A stretch of 64,000 nt of DNA from an uncultured Euryhalocaulis sp. (GCA_913055605.1 CAJXKJ010000011.1:1-64000), one strand, 5' to 3'; shown: positions 18,794 through 28,586, counted from the first letter of the stretch. The notes: generated from the sequence alone by a model not told the origin. Numbers and translations: made by a program.

Positions 18794-19911
18794 GCGTCTA
18801 TCTGGACCATAACGCCACCAGCCCGCTTCGCCCCGAGGCGAAGGCCGCGATGCTGGCCGCGCTGGATCTGGGCGGCAATCCGTCCAGCGTCCACGCCAGC
18901 GGCCGGGCGGCCAAGGCGCTGCTGGAGAATGCCCGCGAACAGGTGGCGGCGGCCGCCGGGGCGTGCGCGGAGGACGTGATCTTCACCAGCGGTGGGACGG
19001 AGGCGAACAATCTGGCGCTGCGCGGCGGCCTGGCGGCCGCCGGCCTGACCCGGCTGATCGTTTCGGCGGCGGAGCACGACAGCGTGCTGGCCCCGGCGAA
19101 GGCGCTGGCGAAAGAGGGCGTGCGCGTGGATACGCTGCCGGTCACCGCGGACGGGCTGGCCGATCTGGACGCGCTGACGGCGGCGATGGCGGAGGGGCCG
19201 GCGCTGGTGGCGCTGATGCTGGCCAATAACGAGACCGGCGCGATCCAGCCCGCAGCCGAGGCCGCGGAGATCGTGCACGCGGCGGGCGGGCGCCTTCACG
19301 TCGACGCGGCGCAGGCGCTGGGCCGGATGGAGATTTCGCTGGCCGGACTGGGCGCGGACACGTTGACGCTGTCCGCGCACAAGGCGGGCGGGCCGGTGGG
19401 CGCCGGGGCGCTTGTGCTGGGGAATGGCGCGCAGATTTCGCGCATCCAGCATGGCGGCGGGCACGAGCGCGGGCACCGCGCCGGGACGGAGAATCTGCCG
19501 GCGATCGCGGGCTTTGGCGCCGTCGCGGAGCTGGGCCTGTGGCCACAGGCTGAGCTGACCCGGCTGCGCGACGATATGGAGGCGGCGCTTCTGGCCGCCG
19601 CGCCGGACGTGACGATCTTCGCGCGCGGGGCCGGGCGGCTATGCAATACGTCCTGTTTCGCCGCGCCGGGATTCGCCGGCGAGACGCAGGTGATGGCGCT
19701 GGACCTGGCCGGCGTCGCCGTCAGCGCGGGGGCTGCCTGCAGCAGCGGCAAGGTGAGCAGATCCCATGTGCTGGAGGCGATGGGGGCGGGCGAGCTTTCG
19801 GGCTGCGCCATCCGCGTCAGCCTGGGCTGGAATACGACTGAAGAAGATGTCGCGCGCTTTGCAGACGCCTGGCGCGCGGCGCATGACAGAGTGAAAGCGA
19901 GGGCCGCCTGA
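18790..19911 (+). CDS. iscS: Cysteine desulfurase, IscS/NifS-like
   Basis: A 373-residue PLP enzyme of class V aminotransferase fold that takes sulfur from cysteine. PLP lysine K198 is in LSAHKAGGP. The catalytic cysteine C317 is in [15 protein letters not shown], the mobile-loop signature of group I (IscS) desulfurases, unlike the SufS encoded further down. SGGTEANN is also typical. The start overlaps iscR by 4 bases and the stop overlaps sufB by one. It is the first of two desulfurases in this operon. Confidence 0.93.
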   Translation: MSVYLDHNATSPLRPEAKAAMLAALDLGGNPSSVHASGRAAKALLENAREQVAAAAGACAEDVIFTSGGTEANNLALRGGLAAAGLTRLIVSAAEHDSVLAPAKALAKEGVRVDTLPVTADGLADLDALTAAMAEGPALVALMLANNETGAIQPAAEAAEIVHAAGGRLHVDAAQALGRMEISLAGLGADTLTLSAHKAGGPVGAGALVLGNGAQISRIQHGGGHERGHRAGTENLPAIAGFGAVAELGLWPQAELTRLRDDMEAALLAAAPDVTIFARGAGRLCNTSCFAAPGFAGETQVMALDLAGVAVSAGAACSSGKVSRSHVLEAMGAGELSGCAIRVSLGWNTTEEDVARFADAWRAAHDRVKARAA

Positions 19912-21413
19912 TGGCCGCCAACACCGATACCGCACCGGCAGAACGTATCAGCCGGGAGACCGTCAGCGATGTCGCGGGGCTGGAATCCGACAAGTACAAA
20001 TACGGCTTCCAGACCGATATCGAGCAGGACCTGGCCCCCAAGGGCCTGAACGAGGACACGGTCCGCTTCATCTCCGCCAAGAAGGAGGAGCCGGAATGGC
20101 TGCTGGAATGGCGGCTGGAGGCGTTCCGCCGCTGGCAGACGATGAAGGAGCCGTCCTGGGCGCTGCTGCACTATCCGCCGATCGATTATCAGGACGCCTA
20201 TTACTACGCCGCGCCGAAGACCGAGGCGAAGTACGAGAGTCTGGACGACGTTCCGCAGGAGCTGCTGGACACCTATGAGAAGCTGGGCATTCCGCTGCGC
20301 GAGCAGGAGGTGCTGCTGGGCGTCGAAGGCGCGCCGAAGGTGGCCGTCGACGCGGTGTTCGACAGCGTCTCGGTCGCCACGACCTTCAAGAAGGAGCTGG
20401 CCAAGGCCGGGGTCATCTTCACCTCGATCAGCGAGGCGGTGCGGGAGTATCCCGACCTGATCCGCAAATATCTGGGCACGGTGGTGCCGCAGTCGGACAA
20501 TTTCTTCGCCACGCTGAACAGCGCGGTCTTTTCCGACGGCACGTTCGTCTACATCCCCGAGGGCGTGCGCTGCCCGATGGAGCTGAGCACCTATTTCCGG
20601 ATGAATGCGGCGGGCACCGGCCAGTTCGAGCGGACGCTGATCATCGCCGACAAGGGCTCTTACGTCTCCTATCTGGAGGGGTGCACCGCGCCGATGCGCG
20701 ACGAGAACCAGCTGCACGCCGCGGTGGTGGAGCTGGTGGCGCTGGACGATGCGGAGATCAAATACTCCACCGTCCAGAACTGGTGGCCGGGCGACGAGAA
20801 CGGCAAGGGCGGGGTCTATAATTTCGTGACCAAGCGCGGCGACTGCCGCGGCGACCGGTCCAAGATTTCCTGGACGCAGGTGGAGACCGGCAGCGCGATC
20901 ACCTGGAAATACCCGTCCTGCATCCTGAAGGGCGACGGCAGCCAGGGCGAGTTCTATTCGGTGGCGATCACCAACGGCCGGCAACAGGCCGACACCGGCA
21001 CCAAGATGATCCATCTGGGCAAGAACACGCGCAGCCGCATCATCTCCAAGGGGATCAGCGCGGGGAAATCGTCCAACGCCTATCGCGGGCTGGTGCGGAT
21101 CAATCCGACCGCCGAGGGCGCGCGCAATTTCACGCAGTGCGACAGCCTGCTGATCGGCCATGACTGCGCCGCGCACACCGTGCCGTATGTGGAGTGCAAG
21201 CGGCGCGACGCGCAGCTGGAGCACGAGGCGACGACCAGCAAGCTGTCCGAGGACCAGATGTTCTACGCCCAGCAGCGCGGGCTGAACGAGGAAGAGGCGG
21301 TGGCCCTGCTGGTCAACGGCTTCTGCCGCGACGTGCTGCAGCATCTGCCGATGGAGTTCGCGGTGGAGGCTCAGAAGCTGGTCGCCGTCAGCCTGGAAGG
21401 GAGCGTGGGGTGA
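19911..21413 (+). CDS. sufB: SUF scaffold subunit SufB
   Basis: A 500-residue SufB that forms the SufBCD iron-sulfur scaffold with SufC and SufD. The N-terminal [13 protein letters not shown], the middle [19 protein letters not shown] and the C-terminal region with QCDSLLIG and [12 protein letters not shown] match the family closely. The conserved RxGDCRG segment ([21 protein letters not shown]) is present. Start overlaps the desulfurase stop (TGATG). Confidence 0.96.
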   Translation: MAANTDTAPAERISRETVSDVAGLESDKYKYGFQTDIEQDLAPKGLNEDTVRFISAKKEEPEWLLEWRLEAFRRWQTMKEPSWALLHYPPIDYQDAYYYAAPKTEAKYESLDDVPQELLDTYEKLGIPLREQEVLLGVEGAPKVAVDAVFDSVSVATTFKKELAKAGVIFTSISEAVREYPDLIRKYLGTVVPQSDNFFATLNSAVFSDGTFVYIPEGVRCPMELSTYFRMNAAGTGQFERTLIIADKGSYVSYLEGCTAPMRDENQLHAAVVELVALDDAEIKYSTVQNWWPGDENGKGGVYNFVTKRGDCRGDRSKISWTQVETGSAITWKYPSCILKGDGSQGEFYSVAITNGRQQADTGTKMIHLGKNTRSRIISKGISAGKSSNAYRGLVRINPTAEGARNFTQCDSLLIGHDCAAHTVPYVECKRRDAQLEHEATTSKLSEDQMFYAQQRGLNEEEAVALLVNGFCRDVLQHLPMEFAVEAQKLVAVSLEGSVG

Positions 21414-21712
21414 GCGAGGGGAAGAAGACATATTGGTACGCCAGCGGCGGGCGGCGGATTGCGCAGCCGGTGACCTGGCAGGGCTGGACGCTGTTCGGGG
21501 TGTGGCTGGTCGGGATGATCGGCGGGTCGCAATTGCTGATCGCGAACCTGACGCTGCAAATCGGCGCCGTGCCGGCGGTGGGGGTGGCGGTGTCGTGGGC
21601 GGTGATGCTGATCGCGATCTATTACGTCGCGGTGCAGAAGAAGACCGACACCGAGCGCACGCCGGAATCCTATTGGGAAGAGCAAGACAAATCGAAGGGC
21701 GGGAAGCCCTGA
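21410..21712 (+). CDS. Small two-helix membrane protein within the SUF operon
   Basis: A 100-residue protein from a GTG start that overlaps the sufB stop (GTGA). Two hydrophobic helices (about 25-45 and 48-67) are framed by charged ends; the C-terminus reads [13 protein letters not shown]. No known domain is recognised. Its tight coupling between sufB and sufC indicates real translation and co-expression, but a role in cluster assembly is only inference. The helices could tether or sense something at the membrane. Confidence 0.75.
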   Translation: MSEGKKTYWYASGGRRIAQPVTWQGWTLFGVWLVGMIGGSQLLIANLTLQIGAVPAVGVAVSWAVMLIAIYYVAVQKKTDTERTPESYWEEQDKSKGGKP

Positions 21713-21717
21713 CTGGA

Positions 21718-22473
21718 ATGACGATGCTTTCGATCAAAGACCTTCACGTCGCGCTGGACGGAAAAGAAATCCTGAAGGGCCTGTCGCTGGACGTGCCCGC
21801 GGGCGAGGTGCACGCGGTGATGGGACCGAACGGCGCGGGCAAGTCCACGCTGTCCTATGTGCTGACCGGGCGGGAGGGCTATGAGCCCAGCGCCGGGGAC
21901 ATCGAATTCGAGGGCGAGGTCATCAACGGCCTGTCGCCGGACGAGCGCGCGGCGAAGGGCCTGTTCCTGTCGTTCCAGTATCCGCTGGAGCTGCCGGGGG
22001 TGCCGACGCTGACCTTTATCCGCACGGCGGTGAACGCCCAGCGCAAGGCGCGCGGCGAGGAAGAGATTTCCGCGCCCGACTTCATGAAGGCGGCCCGCGA
22101 GGCGGCCAAGACGCTGCGCATGGACAGCGAGATGCTGAAGCGGTCGCTGAACGCCGGCTTCTCCGGCGGCGAGAAGAAGCGGATGGAGATTTTCCAGGCG
22201 CTGCTGCTGGAGCCGAAATTCCTGATCCTGGACGAGACGGATTCGGGCCTGGACATCGACGCGCTGCGCGTGGTGGCGGAGGGCGTGGAATCCTTGCGCA
22301 ACGAGAACCGCGGGATGCTGGTGATCACGCACTATCAGCGCCTGCTGGATCATCTGTCGCCGGACCGCGTGCACGTGCTGGCCGGCGGGCGGATCGTGGA
22401 CAGCGGCGGGCCGGAGCTGGCGCGCGAGCTGGAGGCCGCCGGTTACGACAAGTATCTGAGCGAGGCCGCCTAG
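21718..22473 (+). CDS. sufC: SUF ATPase SufC
   Basis: A 251-residue ABC ATPase of the SufBCD complex. Walker A GPNGAGKST is at about 36-44, the ABC signature FSGGEKKRMEI lies mid-protein, Walker B FLILDETDSGLD follows, and the switch His is in VITHYQRLL. It lacks membrane segments, as expected. Starts at 21718 and 21724 are both possible. The stop overlaps the sufD GTG start. Confidence 0.96.
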   Translation: MTMLSIKDLHVALDGKEILKGLSLDVPAGEVHAVMGPNGAGKSTLSYVLTGREGYEPSAGDIEFEGEVINGLSPDERAAKGLFLSFQYPLELPGVPTLTFIRTAVNAQRKARGEEEISAPDFMKAAREAAKTLRMDSEMLKRSLNAGFSGGEKKRMEIFQALLLEPKFLILDETDSGLDIDALRVVAEGVESLRNENRGMLVITHYQRLLDHLSPDRVHVLAGGRIVDSGGPELARELEAAGYDKYLSEAA

Positions 22474-23627
22474 TGACGCCGCTGGCCGTCAAAAACCCCA
22501 CGCCCGTCGAACAGGGCTATGCGGACGCCTTCGCGACGCTGGAAGGCGCTGATCAGGCGCGTCTGGACGCCTGGGCGAATTTCGCGGCGGTGGGCCTGCC
22601 GAACCGGCGGGTCGAGGAGTGGAAATATTCCGATTTGCGCAGCGCGCTGAAGGACCCGGACGCGCCGCTGTCGCTGAACGCGATCGGCTTTTCGCCGGCG
22701 CCGTCGGACCGGGTGCTGCTGGAGGGTGCGCCGGCGCTGCCGATGCCGGCGCTGGCCGCCAGCATGGCGGGCGCGGCGGACGTCTATCGCCTGGACGGCG
22801 ATGCGGAGCCGGTCTGGATCGAAGTGAACGTGCCGGAGGGCGCCGCGCATCACCGCGTCGTGGATGTCGAGATCGCGCCCGGCGCGACGGCGATGGTTCA
22901 GGAGACCTACCGCGTCGAGGACGGGGCGTTCCTGAACCTCGCCATCCGATACCATCTGGGCGAGGGCGCGACCCTGCAGCGCATCGTGCGGCAGGAGGAC
23001 GGCGGCGAGGGCGTGGCGGTGGTCACGGCCAATGTCACGCTGAACACCGGGGCCAAGCTGAATCAGACGACGCTGGCCTTCGGCGCGCGGCTGGCGCGGC
23101 TGGAGACGCATCTGGATCATGCCGGCGAAAACTCCGACGCGCAGATGGACGGCGCTTACCTTCTGACCGGCCGGCGCCATGCGGACATCACGACGCTGGT
23201 GAGCCATTGCGAGCCGGACTGCGCCACGCGCCAGACGGTGAAGGGCGTGGTCGCCCAGCGCGGAAACGGCGTGTTCCAGGGCCGCTATCTGGTCCAGCGC
23301 GCGGCGCAGGGCACGGACGCGCGGATGCACCATGACGCGATCCTGCTGGACGACGGGGCGCAGGCGAACGCCAAGCCGGAATTGCTGATCTATGCCGACG
23401 ACGTGCAGTGCGCGCACGGCAATACGGTCGGCGCGCTGGACGAGGACGCGCTGTTCTATATGCGCAGCCGCGGCCTGCCGGAGGCGGCGGCGCGCGCGCT
23501 GCTGATCGAGGCGTTCGTGGCGGCGGCGTTCGGCAACGTGCAGAACGACACGGCGCGCGAGCAGATGCTGGAGGCCGCGCGCGGCTGGCTGGCCGATCCT
23601 GATACCGGGCCGGAGGCGGCGGCATGA
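22473..23627 (+). CDS. sufD: SUF scaffold subunit SufD
   Basis: A 384-residue SufB/SufD-family protein starting at GTG 22473. VEEWKYSDLR near the N-terminus and the C-terminal stretch CAHGNTVGALDEDALFYMRSRG are characteristic; H and R residues in this stretch lie at the SufB interface. SufD pairs with SufB to build the cluster site and helps iron entry. Stop and next start overlap (ATGA). Confidence 0.94.
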   Translation: MTPLAVKNPTPVEQGYADAFATLEGADQARLDAWANFAAVGLPNRRVEEWKYSDLRSALKDPDAPLSLNAIGFSPAPSDRVLLEGAPALPMPALAASMAGAADVYRLDGDAEPVWIEVNVPEGAAHHRVVDVEIAPGATAMVQETYRVEDGAFLNLAIRYHLGEGATLQRIVRQEDGGEGVAVVTANVTLNTGAKLNQTTLAFGARLARLETHLDHAGENSDAQMDGAYLLTGRRHADITTLVSHCEPDCATRQTVKGVVAQRGNGVFQGRYLVQRAAQGTDARMHHDAILLDDGAQANAKPELLIYADDVQCAHGNTVGALDEDALFYMRSRGLPEAAARALLIEAFVAAAFGNVQNDTAREQMLEAARGWLADPDTGPEAAA

Positions 23628-24865
23628 CGGTCGCCCTGAAACAGCCCGTCGCGGCGTTCGACCCGCAGGCGATCCGCGCGCAGTTCCCGATCCTGTCGCG
23701 GCGGATCAACGACAAGCCGCTGGTCTATCTGGACAACGCGGCTAGCGCCCAGAAACCGCGCGCGGTGATCGACGCGATGGTGGGCGCGATGGAGCATTCC
23801 TACGCCAATGTGCATCGCGGCCTGCACACGCTGGCCAACGAATCCACCCAGGCGTTCGAGGCCGCGCGCGCGGACGTCGCGCGCCTGCTGGGCGCCGATG
23901 CGCCGGAGCGCATCGTGTTCACGCGCGGCACGACCGAGGCGATCAATCTGGTCGCCAGCTCGCTCGGCCAATCGATTGGCGAGGGCGACGAGATCGTCCT
24001 GTCGATCATGGAGCACCATTCCAACATCGTGCCCTGGCATTTGCTGCGCGAGCGCAAGGGCGCGGTGATCAAATGGGTGGAGCTGAACCCGGACGGGTCG
24101 CTGGACATGGAGTCCTATGCGTCCGCGCTCGGCGACCGGACGAAGATCGTCGCCCTGACCCATATGTCCAACGTGCTGGGCACCAGGACCGACGGGGCGG
24201 AGATCGTGCGCATGGCGCATGCGCGCGGCGCGCCGGTCCTGCTGGACGGGTCGCAGGCCGCGGTGCACGGCGCGCCGGACGTCATGGCGCTGGGCGCCGA
24301 TTTCTATGTCGTGACCGGCCACAAGCTGTACGGGCCGACCGGGGCGGGCGCGCTGTACGCCGCCGGGGACTGGCTGGACCGCCTGCCGCCCTTCCTGGGC
24401 GGGGGCGAGATGATCGAAAGCGTCAGCCGCGAGGCCGTCAGCTATGCCCCGCCGCCGCATAAGTTCGAGGCGGGCACGCCGGCCATCGTGGAGGCCATCG
24501 GCTTTGGCGAGGCCGCGCGCTGGCTGATGGCGCAGGACCGCCCGGCCATCGCCGCGCACGAGGCGGCGCTGCTGGAAAAGGCGACCGAGGGCGTGCTGGC
24601 CCAGGGCGGGCGCGTGCACGGGACCGCGCCGGACAAGGGCGGCATTCTGAGCTTCTCTTTCGAGAAGGCGCACCCGCACGATCTGGCGCAGCTGCTGGAC
24701 AAATATGGCGTGGCCGTGCGCGCGGGACAGCATTGCGCGGAGCCGCTGATGGAGCATCTGGGCGTGCATTCGACCGCGCGCGCCAGCTTCGCCGCGTACA
24801 ATACCGAAGAGGAAGTCGACATGTTCCTGGACGCCTTGAAACGCGCCCGGGAAATGCTGACCTAG
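23624..24865 (+). CDS. sufS: Cysteine desulfurase SufS
   Basis: A 413-residue group II desulfurase. PLP lysine K234 is in VTGHKLYGPTG, H131 stacks on PLP (MEHHSN), and catalytic C371 is in VRAGQHCAEPLM, the short-loop SufS signature. It supplies persulfide to SufBCD, normally with a SufE or SufU partner; none is encoded in this window. It starts inside the end of sufD. Together with the IscS-like gene it gives this operon two desulfurases of different classes. Confidence 0.95.
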   Translation: MTVALKQPVAAFDPQAIRAQFPILSRRINDKPLVYLDNAASAQKPRAVIDAMVGAMEHSYANVHRGLHTLANESTQAFEAARADVARLLGADAPERIVFTRGTTEAINLVASSLGQSIGEGDEIVLSIMEHHSNIVPWHLLRERKGAVIKWVELNPDGSLDMESYASALGDRTKIVALTHMSNVLGTRTDGAEIVRMAHARGAPVLLDGSQAAVHGAPDVMALGADFYVVTGHKLYGPTGAGALYAAGDWLDRLPPFLGGGEMIESVSREAVSYAPPPHKFEAGTPAIVEAIGFGEAARWLMAQDRPAIAAHEAALLEKATEGVLAQGGRVHGTAPDKGGILSFSFEKAHPHDLAQLLDKYGVAVRAGQHCAEPLMEHLGVHSTARASFAAYNTEEEVDMFLDALKRAREMLT

Positions 24866-24873
24866 AGAGCACG

Positions 24874-25317
24874 ATGGACGAAACCGCCCGCACACCTGAA
24901 GCCCGCGACGTGATCGATCTGGGCGCGCCGGCCAAGGCGCCGGAGACGGAGGCCGCCTCGGCGCCCGCCGAAGCGTCCGATGCGAAGGACTCCACGATTC
25001 CGCCGGCGGAGCTGGAGCGCCTGACCGCCGATATCATCGCGGCGCTGAAATCGGTCTACGACCCGGAAATCCCGGTCGATATCTATGAGCTGGGCCTGAT
25101 CTACGGCGTCGACGTGTCGGACGATTACGACGTGTCGGTGCAGATGACGCTGACCGCCCCGGCGTGCCCGGTGGCGGGCGAGATGCCGGGCTGGGTCGAG
25201 AGCGCGGTGGAAGCGGTGCAGGGCGTGCGCAGCGCCGAGGTGAACATGGTGTTCGACCCGCCCTGGACGCCGGAGAAGATGTCCGACGAGGCGCGCCTCG
25301 AACTGGGGATGCTGTGA
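24874..25317 (+). CDS. sufT: SufT-like MIP18/DUF59 iron-sulfur maturation protein
   Basis: A 147-residue protein with a variable acidic N-terminus (1-48) and a DUF59 domain (about 49-147). SVYDPEIPVDIYELGLIYGVDV and LTAPACPVAGEMP carry the conserved Asp-Pro-Glu and the single reactive cysteine of the family. SufT assists maturation of iron-sulfur proteins under iron limitation. The stop overlaps the sufA start. Confidence 0.9.
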   Translation: MDETARTPEARDVIDLGAPAKAPETEAASAPAEASDAKDSTIPPAELERLTADIIAALKSVYDPEIPVDIYELGLIYGVDVSDDYDVSVQMTLTAPACPVAGEMPGWVESAVEAVQGVRSAEVNMVFDPPWTPEKMSDEARLELGML

Positions 25318-25670
25318 TGCTGGGAGCGGGCCAAGTCGTCACGCTGACCGATCGGGCCGCCGATCAGGTGAAATCCATCATGGCGCGCAAGGGCGCGGGC
25401 TTTCTGCGCGTCGGCGTGAAGAATGGCGGCTGCGCCGGCATGGAATATCTGATGGAGTTCGTGGACGAGCCGGCCCCGGCCGACGAGCGCGTCGCGGACA
25501 AGGGCGTGGAGATCGTGATCGACGCCAAGGCGGTGCTGTTCCTGCTGGGCGCGGAGATCGACTGGGAGACGACCCAGCTGCACTCCAAATTCGTCTTCAA
25601 CAATCCGAACCAGACCGACGCCTGCGGCTGCGGCGAGAGCGTGACGCTGACCGAGGCGGTGCGGAACTGA
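25317..25670 (+). CDS. sufA: A-type iron-sulfur carrier SufA
   Basis: A 117-residue HesB/SufA-family carrier that passes clusters to target proteins. The three ligand cysteines are C39 (NGGCAGMEY) and C103 with C105 (DACGCGES). It is translationally coupled to sufT (TGATG) and followed two bases later by the methyltransferase gene. Confidence 0.95.
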   Translation: MLGAGQVVTLTDRAADQVKSIMARKGAGFLRVGVKNGGCAGMEYLMEFVDEPAPADERVADKGVEIVIDAKAVLFLLGAEIDWETTQLHSKFVFNNPNQTDACGCGESVTLTEAVRN

Positions 25671-25672
25671 CG

Positions 25673-26293
25673 ATGGGGAAGGGTGGGCGCCCGTCCGCCG
25701 CGGACGTCCCCGATCTTTATCAGCGCAACGCCGCCGCATGGGACGCCGCGCGCGCCGGCGGCGATTTCTTCGAACGCCCCGTTATCGACCGTTTCGCAGC
25801 GGGCCTGCCGCCCGGCGGATCGGTGCTGGACATCGGCTGCGGTTCGGGCGCGCCGGTGGCCGCCTATCTGATCGAGCGGGGCTTTGCGGTGACCGGCGTG
25901 GACGCGGCGCCGGCGCTGGCAGCGCTGTGCGCGCAGCGCTATCCGGCGGGCGAATGGATCGCGGCGGACATGCGCACGCTGGATCTGGGGCGGCGGTTCG
26001 ACGGGCTGATCGCCTGGAACAGCTTCTTCCACCTGTCGCAGGACGCGCAGCGGGATATGATCGGACGCTTTGGCGCGCACGCCGCGCCGGGCGCGATGCT
26101 GCTGTTCACCTGCGGCCACGGGCTGGGCGAGGCCATCGGGACGTTCAACGGCGAGGCCCTGTATCACGCCAGCCTGGAGCGGGCGGAATACGACGAATTG
26201 CTGGCCGCGGCCGGGTTCGAGACCGTCGCGCTGGTGGAGGCGGATCCAGAATGTGGCGAGGCGACCTGGCGGCTGGCGCGCATGCGCGGCTGA
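25673..26293 (+). CDS. Class I SAM-dependent methyltransferase
   Basis: A 206-residue methyltransferase with the SAM-binding motif VLDIGCGSGAPVA at about 50-62 and an acidic residue after strand 2 (VTGVDAAPAL). The substrate is unknown. It begins two bases after sufA, so it is the last gene of the SUF transcript. Confidence 0.85.
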   Translation: MGKGGRPSAADVPDLYQRNAAAWDAARAGGDFFERPVIDRFAAGLPPGGSVLDIGCGSGAPVAAYLIERGFAVTGVDAAPALAALCAQRYPAGEWIAADMRTLDLGRRFDGLIAWNSFFHLSQDAQRDMIGRFGAHAAPGAMLLFTCGHGLGEAIGTFNGEALYHASLERAEYDELLAAAGFETVALVEADPECGEATWRLARMRG

Positions 26294-26338
26294 CGGTTAT
26301 GGTCCCCCCAAACACAAGGGGAGGAACCGTGCATCGCC

Positions 26339-26794
26339 ATGATCATCACGACTGTCCGCGCGATCTGCGCGCCCGCCGCGGCCGCGGCGATCTGCATGGC
26401 CGGACCGGCCATGGCTGACGACACAGTCGGCCCGACGCAGCTGGACCGGGACAAGATGGCGGGCGTCGGCCTGACCGCCGTGCCGCCGGACGCCTATTCC
26501 GACATCCTGGTGGCAGGCGAGCTGAACATGCGCGTCGCCAGCCTGTTCCAGGGCCGGGATTTGCGCGTCACGATCTTCGAGTCGACGCCGGCGACGACCG
26601 ACCACCGCACGCGGCCGACCGAGGGCGACGAGTTCGTCTATGTGCTGAGCGGCAAGCTGATCCTGACCCCGCCGGGCGGAGAACCGCAGGAATTCCTGCC
26701 GGGCGACTCGCTGGTCCTGCCGGCCGGCTATGAAGGGACGTGGGAGATGCAGGGCAATTACCGGGAGATCGCGGTGCTGGCGCAGGGCGGCTAG
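26339..26794 (+). CDS. Secreted cupin-domain protein
   Basis: A 151-residue protein with a signal peptide (about 1-26, cleavage near AMADD) and a small cupin barrel. The motif region DHRTRPTEGDEFVYVLSGKL and the later GDSLVLPAGYEGTW match cupin motifs 1 and 2; of the usual metal ligands only one His and the Glu are clear. Function unknown, perhaps a periplasmic small-molecule binder. A GGAGG lies 16 bases before ATG 26339. Confidence 0.75.
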   Translation: MIITTVRAICAPAAAAAICMAGPAMADDTVGPTQLDRDKMAGVGLTAVPPDAYSDILVAGELNMRVASLFQGRDLRVTIFESTPATTDHRTRPTEGDEFVYVLSGKLILTPPGGEPQEFLPGDSLVLPAGYEGTWEMQGNYREIAVLAQGG

Positions 26795-26825
26795 GGCAGC
26801 GCCGGGGCCTTGCCGCGCCTGGCCG

Positions 26826-27236
26826 TCATTTCGCCTTCGACAGATTGAGGTCCGCGGCGGCGCGGATCAGTGTCTTGAACGCGGCGGCGTTCACCGCGTC
26901 GCCCTCGAACAGGTCGATGGCGCGGCGGGCGTTGCCGTCCAGGCTGGCGTTGAACAGGCCGGAGGGGTCGGCGAGCGCGGCGCCCTTGGCGAAGGTCAGC
27001 TTCACCTTGTCCTTATAGGTCTCGCCCGTGCAGACGATGCCGGCATGCTCCCACACCGGCACGCCGGCGGGGTTGGCCGGCTTGCGCCACTTCACCGCCT
27101 CGACGATGTCCGGGTCGGCCTGGCGGATCAGCGCGCGCAGCCGGGCCAGCGTCTCGCCGCGCCAGCCGCCGAGCGACGCGATCTTTGCGTCGATCAGGGC
27201 CGACGGGTCGTCTTCGCCGCTGTCCGTTTTCGCCAT
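26826..27236 (-). CDS. DUF1801 domain protein
   Basis: A 136-residue cytoplasmic protein. LRALIRQADPDIVEAVKWRKPA and the aromatic/charged pattern GETYKDKVKLTFAKGAALADPSGLFN match DUF1801 (YdhG-like) proteins, which have no settled biochemical role. It is convergent with the cupin gene, separated by 31 bases. Confidence 0.78.
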   Translation of the reverse strand: MAKTDSGEDDPSALIDAKIASLGGWRGETLARLRALIRQADPDIVEAVKWRKPANPAGVPVWEHAGIVCTGETYKDKVKLTFAKGAALADPSGLFNASLDGNARRAIDLFEGDAVNAAAFKTLIRAAADLNLSKAK

Positions 27237-27321
27237 GCCGATGCCGCTCCGCCTGTCCGTGACGGTCCGCTTATAGGCGATCGGCGCGCGCGGGCGAGGG
27301 GCCGGTTCAGCCAGCGCCGGT

Positions 27322-27717
27322 TCAGGCCGGGGCGGGCGCCCCGTAGCGGTTGGCGCCGTCCTGGCCCTTTCCGGCGAGGCCCCAGATGCTGAAGCCCGCC
27401 GCGACGGCCAGCGCCAGATAGAGCGCAGGCTGGGTCAGGCCGGACTCGGCGTTGTAGAGGCGGAACCAGGCCGCTGCGATCAGCAGCAGGACGGGCGCAA
27501 GGACCAGCCAGGCGGTCTGCCCCATATCGTGCAGGCGGCGGGCGTGCAGGATCGCGTAGGGAAAGATCAGCGTGACCAGCGACCACTGGCCGCTGCGGCC
27601 CGGCACCATGCGGTAATAGAAGGCCGCGATGGCGATCAGCACGATCAGGGCGCCGATAAAGGCGTTGCGGGCGGTGCGGCCGCGCGGATCAACGTAGAGC
27701 GTGTCGAAATTATTCAC
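27322..27717 (-). CDS. DUF805 family membrane protein
   Basis: A 131-residue inner-membrane protein with about four hydrophobic segments. The conserved HARRLHDMGQTAW motif defines the DUF805 family. Function unknown. It is transcribed after the two DoxX-like genes and probably with them (12-base spacing). Confidence 0.82.
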   Translation of the reverse strand: MNNFDTLYVDPRGRTARNAFIGALIVLIAIAAFYYRMVPGRSGQWSLVTLIFPYAILHARRLHDMGQTAWLVLAPVLLLIAAAWFRLYNAESGLTQPALYLALAVAAGFSIWGLAGKGQDGANRYGAPAPA

Positions 27718-27729
27718 AGCGCGTCTCCC

Positions 27730-28137
27730 TCACGCTTCGCCGAGGCTGAGCGTGCGCCGCTGCAGCACGCCCCGGTAGTAGTCGATATAGGCCAGCATCA
27801 GCAGGCCGTTCAGCGCGAAGGCGATCAGCGCCAGCAGCATGTTCACCGGCTGATGGTCCAGGATCACCGCCCAGTACAGCGCGCAGGTGGAGATCGGCAT
27901 GAGCACCGCCAGCGCGATGGGCACGAGGAAGCCGGTGAGGATCAGCGCCCCGGTGACCAGCTGGAACACCATGGCGACGTCGTAGAGCCGGCTGTTGACC
28001 AGCGCGTCCATCAGCTGGGCCGCCAGCGGCGTGGCGCCCGTGGGCTCGGGATAGAGGCCGAGCACGAAATGGTTGAGACCGTTCAGCACCATCCAGGCGC
28101 CGAAGATCAGTCGGATCGCCAGAACCAGATGTTTCAT
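27730..28137 (-). CDS. DoxX-like four-helix membrane protein (second of a tandem pair)
   Basis: A 135-residue protein of four membrane helices starting MKHLVLAIRLIFGAWMVLNGLNHF. The layout matches DoxX/DoxD-like proteins, some of which have been tied to membrane redox or sulfur chemistry. It overlaps the upstream paralogue by 4 bases (ATGA). Cysteines are few, so a thiosulfate-oxidase role is not supported. Confidence 0.75.
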   Translation of the reverse strand: MKHLVLAIRLIFGAWMVLNGLNHFVLGLYPEPTGATPLAAQLMDALVNSRLYDVAMVFQLVTGALILTGFLVPIALAVLMPISTCALYWAVILDHQPVNMLLALIAFALNGLLMLAYIDYYRGVLQRRTLSLGEA

Positions 28138-28586
28138 GGCCGGGCCCCCGCCGTGGCGCCCACCGGCGCCGCCGCGCCGCCGCCCAGCGTGCGCGGTTTG
28201 GCGCGCAGAGCGAACATCGGCAGATAGTATTTGATATAGGCGAGGCACAGCAGCGAATTGGTGAGCAGCACGGCCATGCCGAAGATCGAGGCGCGCGAAC
28301 CCCAGCCCTCCAGCGGCGTGTCCCAGTAGAACACGCAGAACGAGACCGGCATGCAGACCAGCAGCGCCAGCGGCGTATAGAAGCCCAGCAGCACGCAGAC
28401 CCCGGCCACCAGTTCGACCGCTTTCACGAGGTCGAACAGATGGCTGTCCAGCAGGGCGATGATCAGCGCCTGGCTGAGCGGCTGGCTGCCCATCGGCTGC
28501 TGAAAGATGCCGAAGAAGTGCATGAGCCCGGCTGGAATCATCCAGGCTGCGAACAGAAATCGCAGAAACCAAACGGCGTACTTCAT
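28134..28586 (-). CDS. DoxX-like four-helix membrane protein (first of a tandem pair)
   Basis: A 150-residue membrane protein beginning MKYAVWFLRFLFAAWMIPAGLMHFFG. It has the same helix pattern and a recognisably related N-terminus as the next gene, which suggests tandem duplication. The C-terminal 25 residues are a low-complexity Ala/Gly/Pro tail. It heads a three-gene unit with the second DoxX-like gene and DUF805. Confidence 0.75.
   Translation of the reverse strand: MKYAVWFLRFLFAAWMIPAGLMHFFGIFQQPMGSQPLSQALIIALLDSHLFDLVKAVELVAGVCVLLGFYTPLALLVCMPVSFCVFYWDTPLEGWGSRASIFGMAVLLTNSLLCLAYIKYYLPMFALRAKPRTLGGGAAAPVGATAGARP

Noticed and set aside
18790-24865. Two cysteine desulfurase genes as a possible assembly duplication
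   Set aside because: The proteins differ in length, loop type and active-site context (AACSSGK versus QHCAEP), so they are distinct genes.
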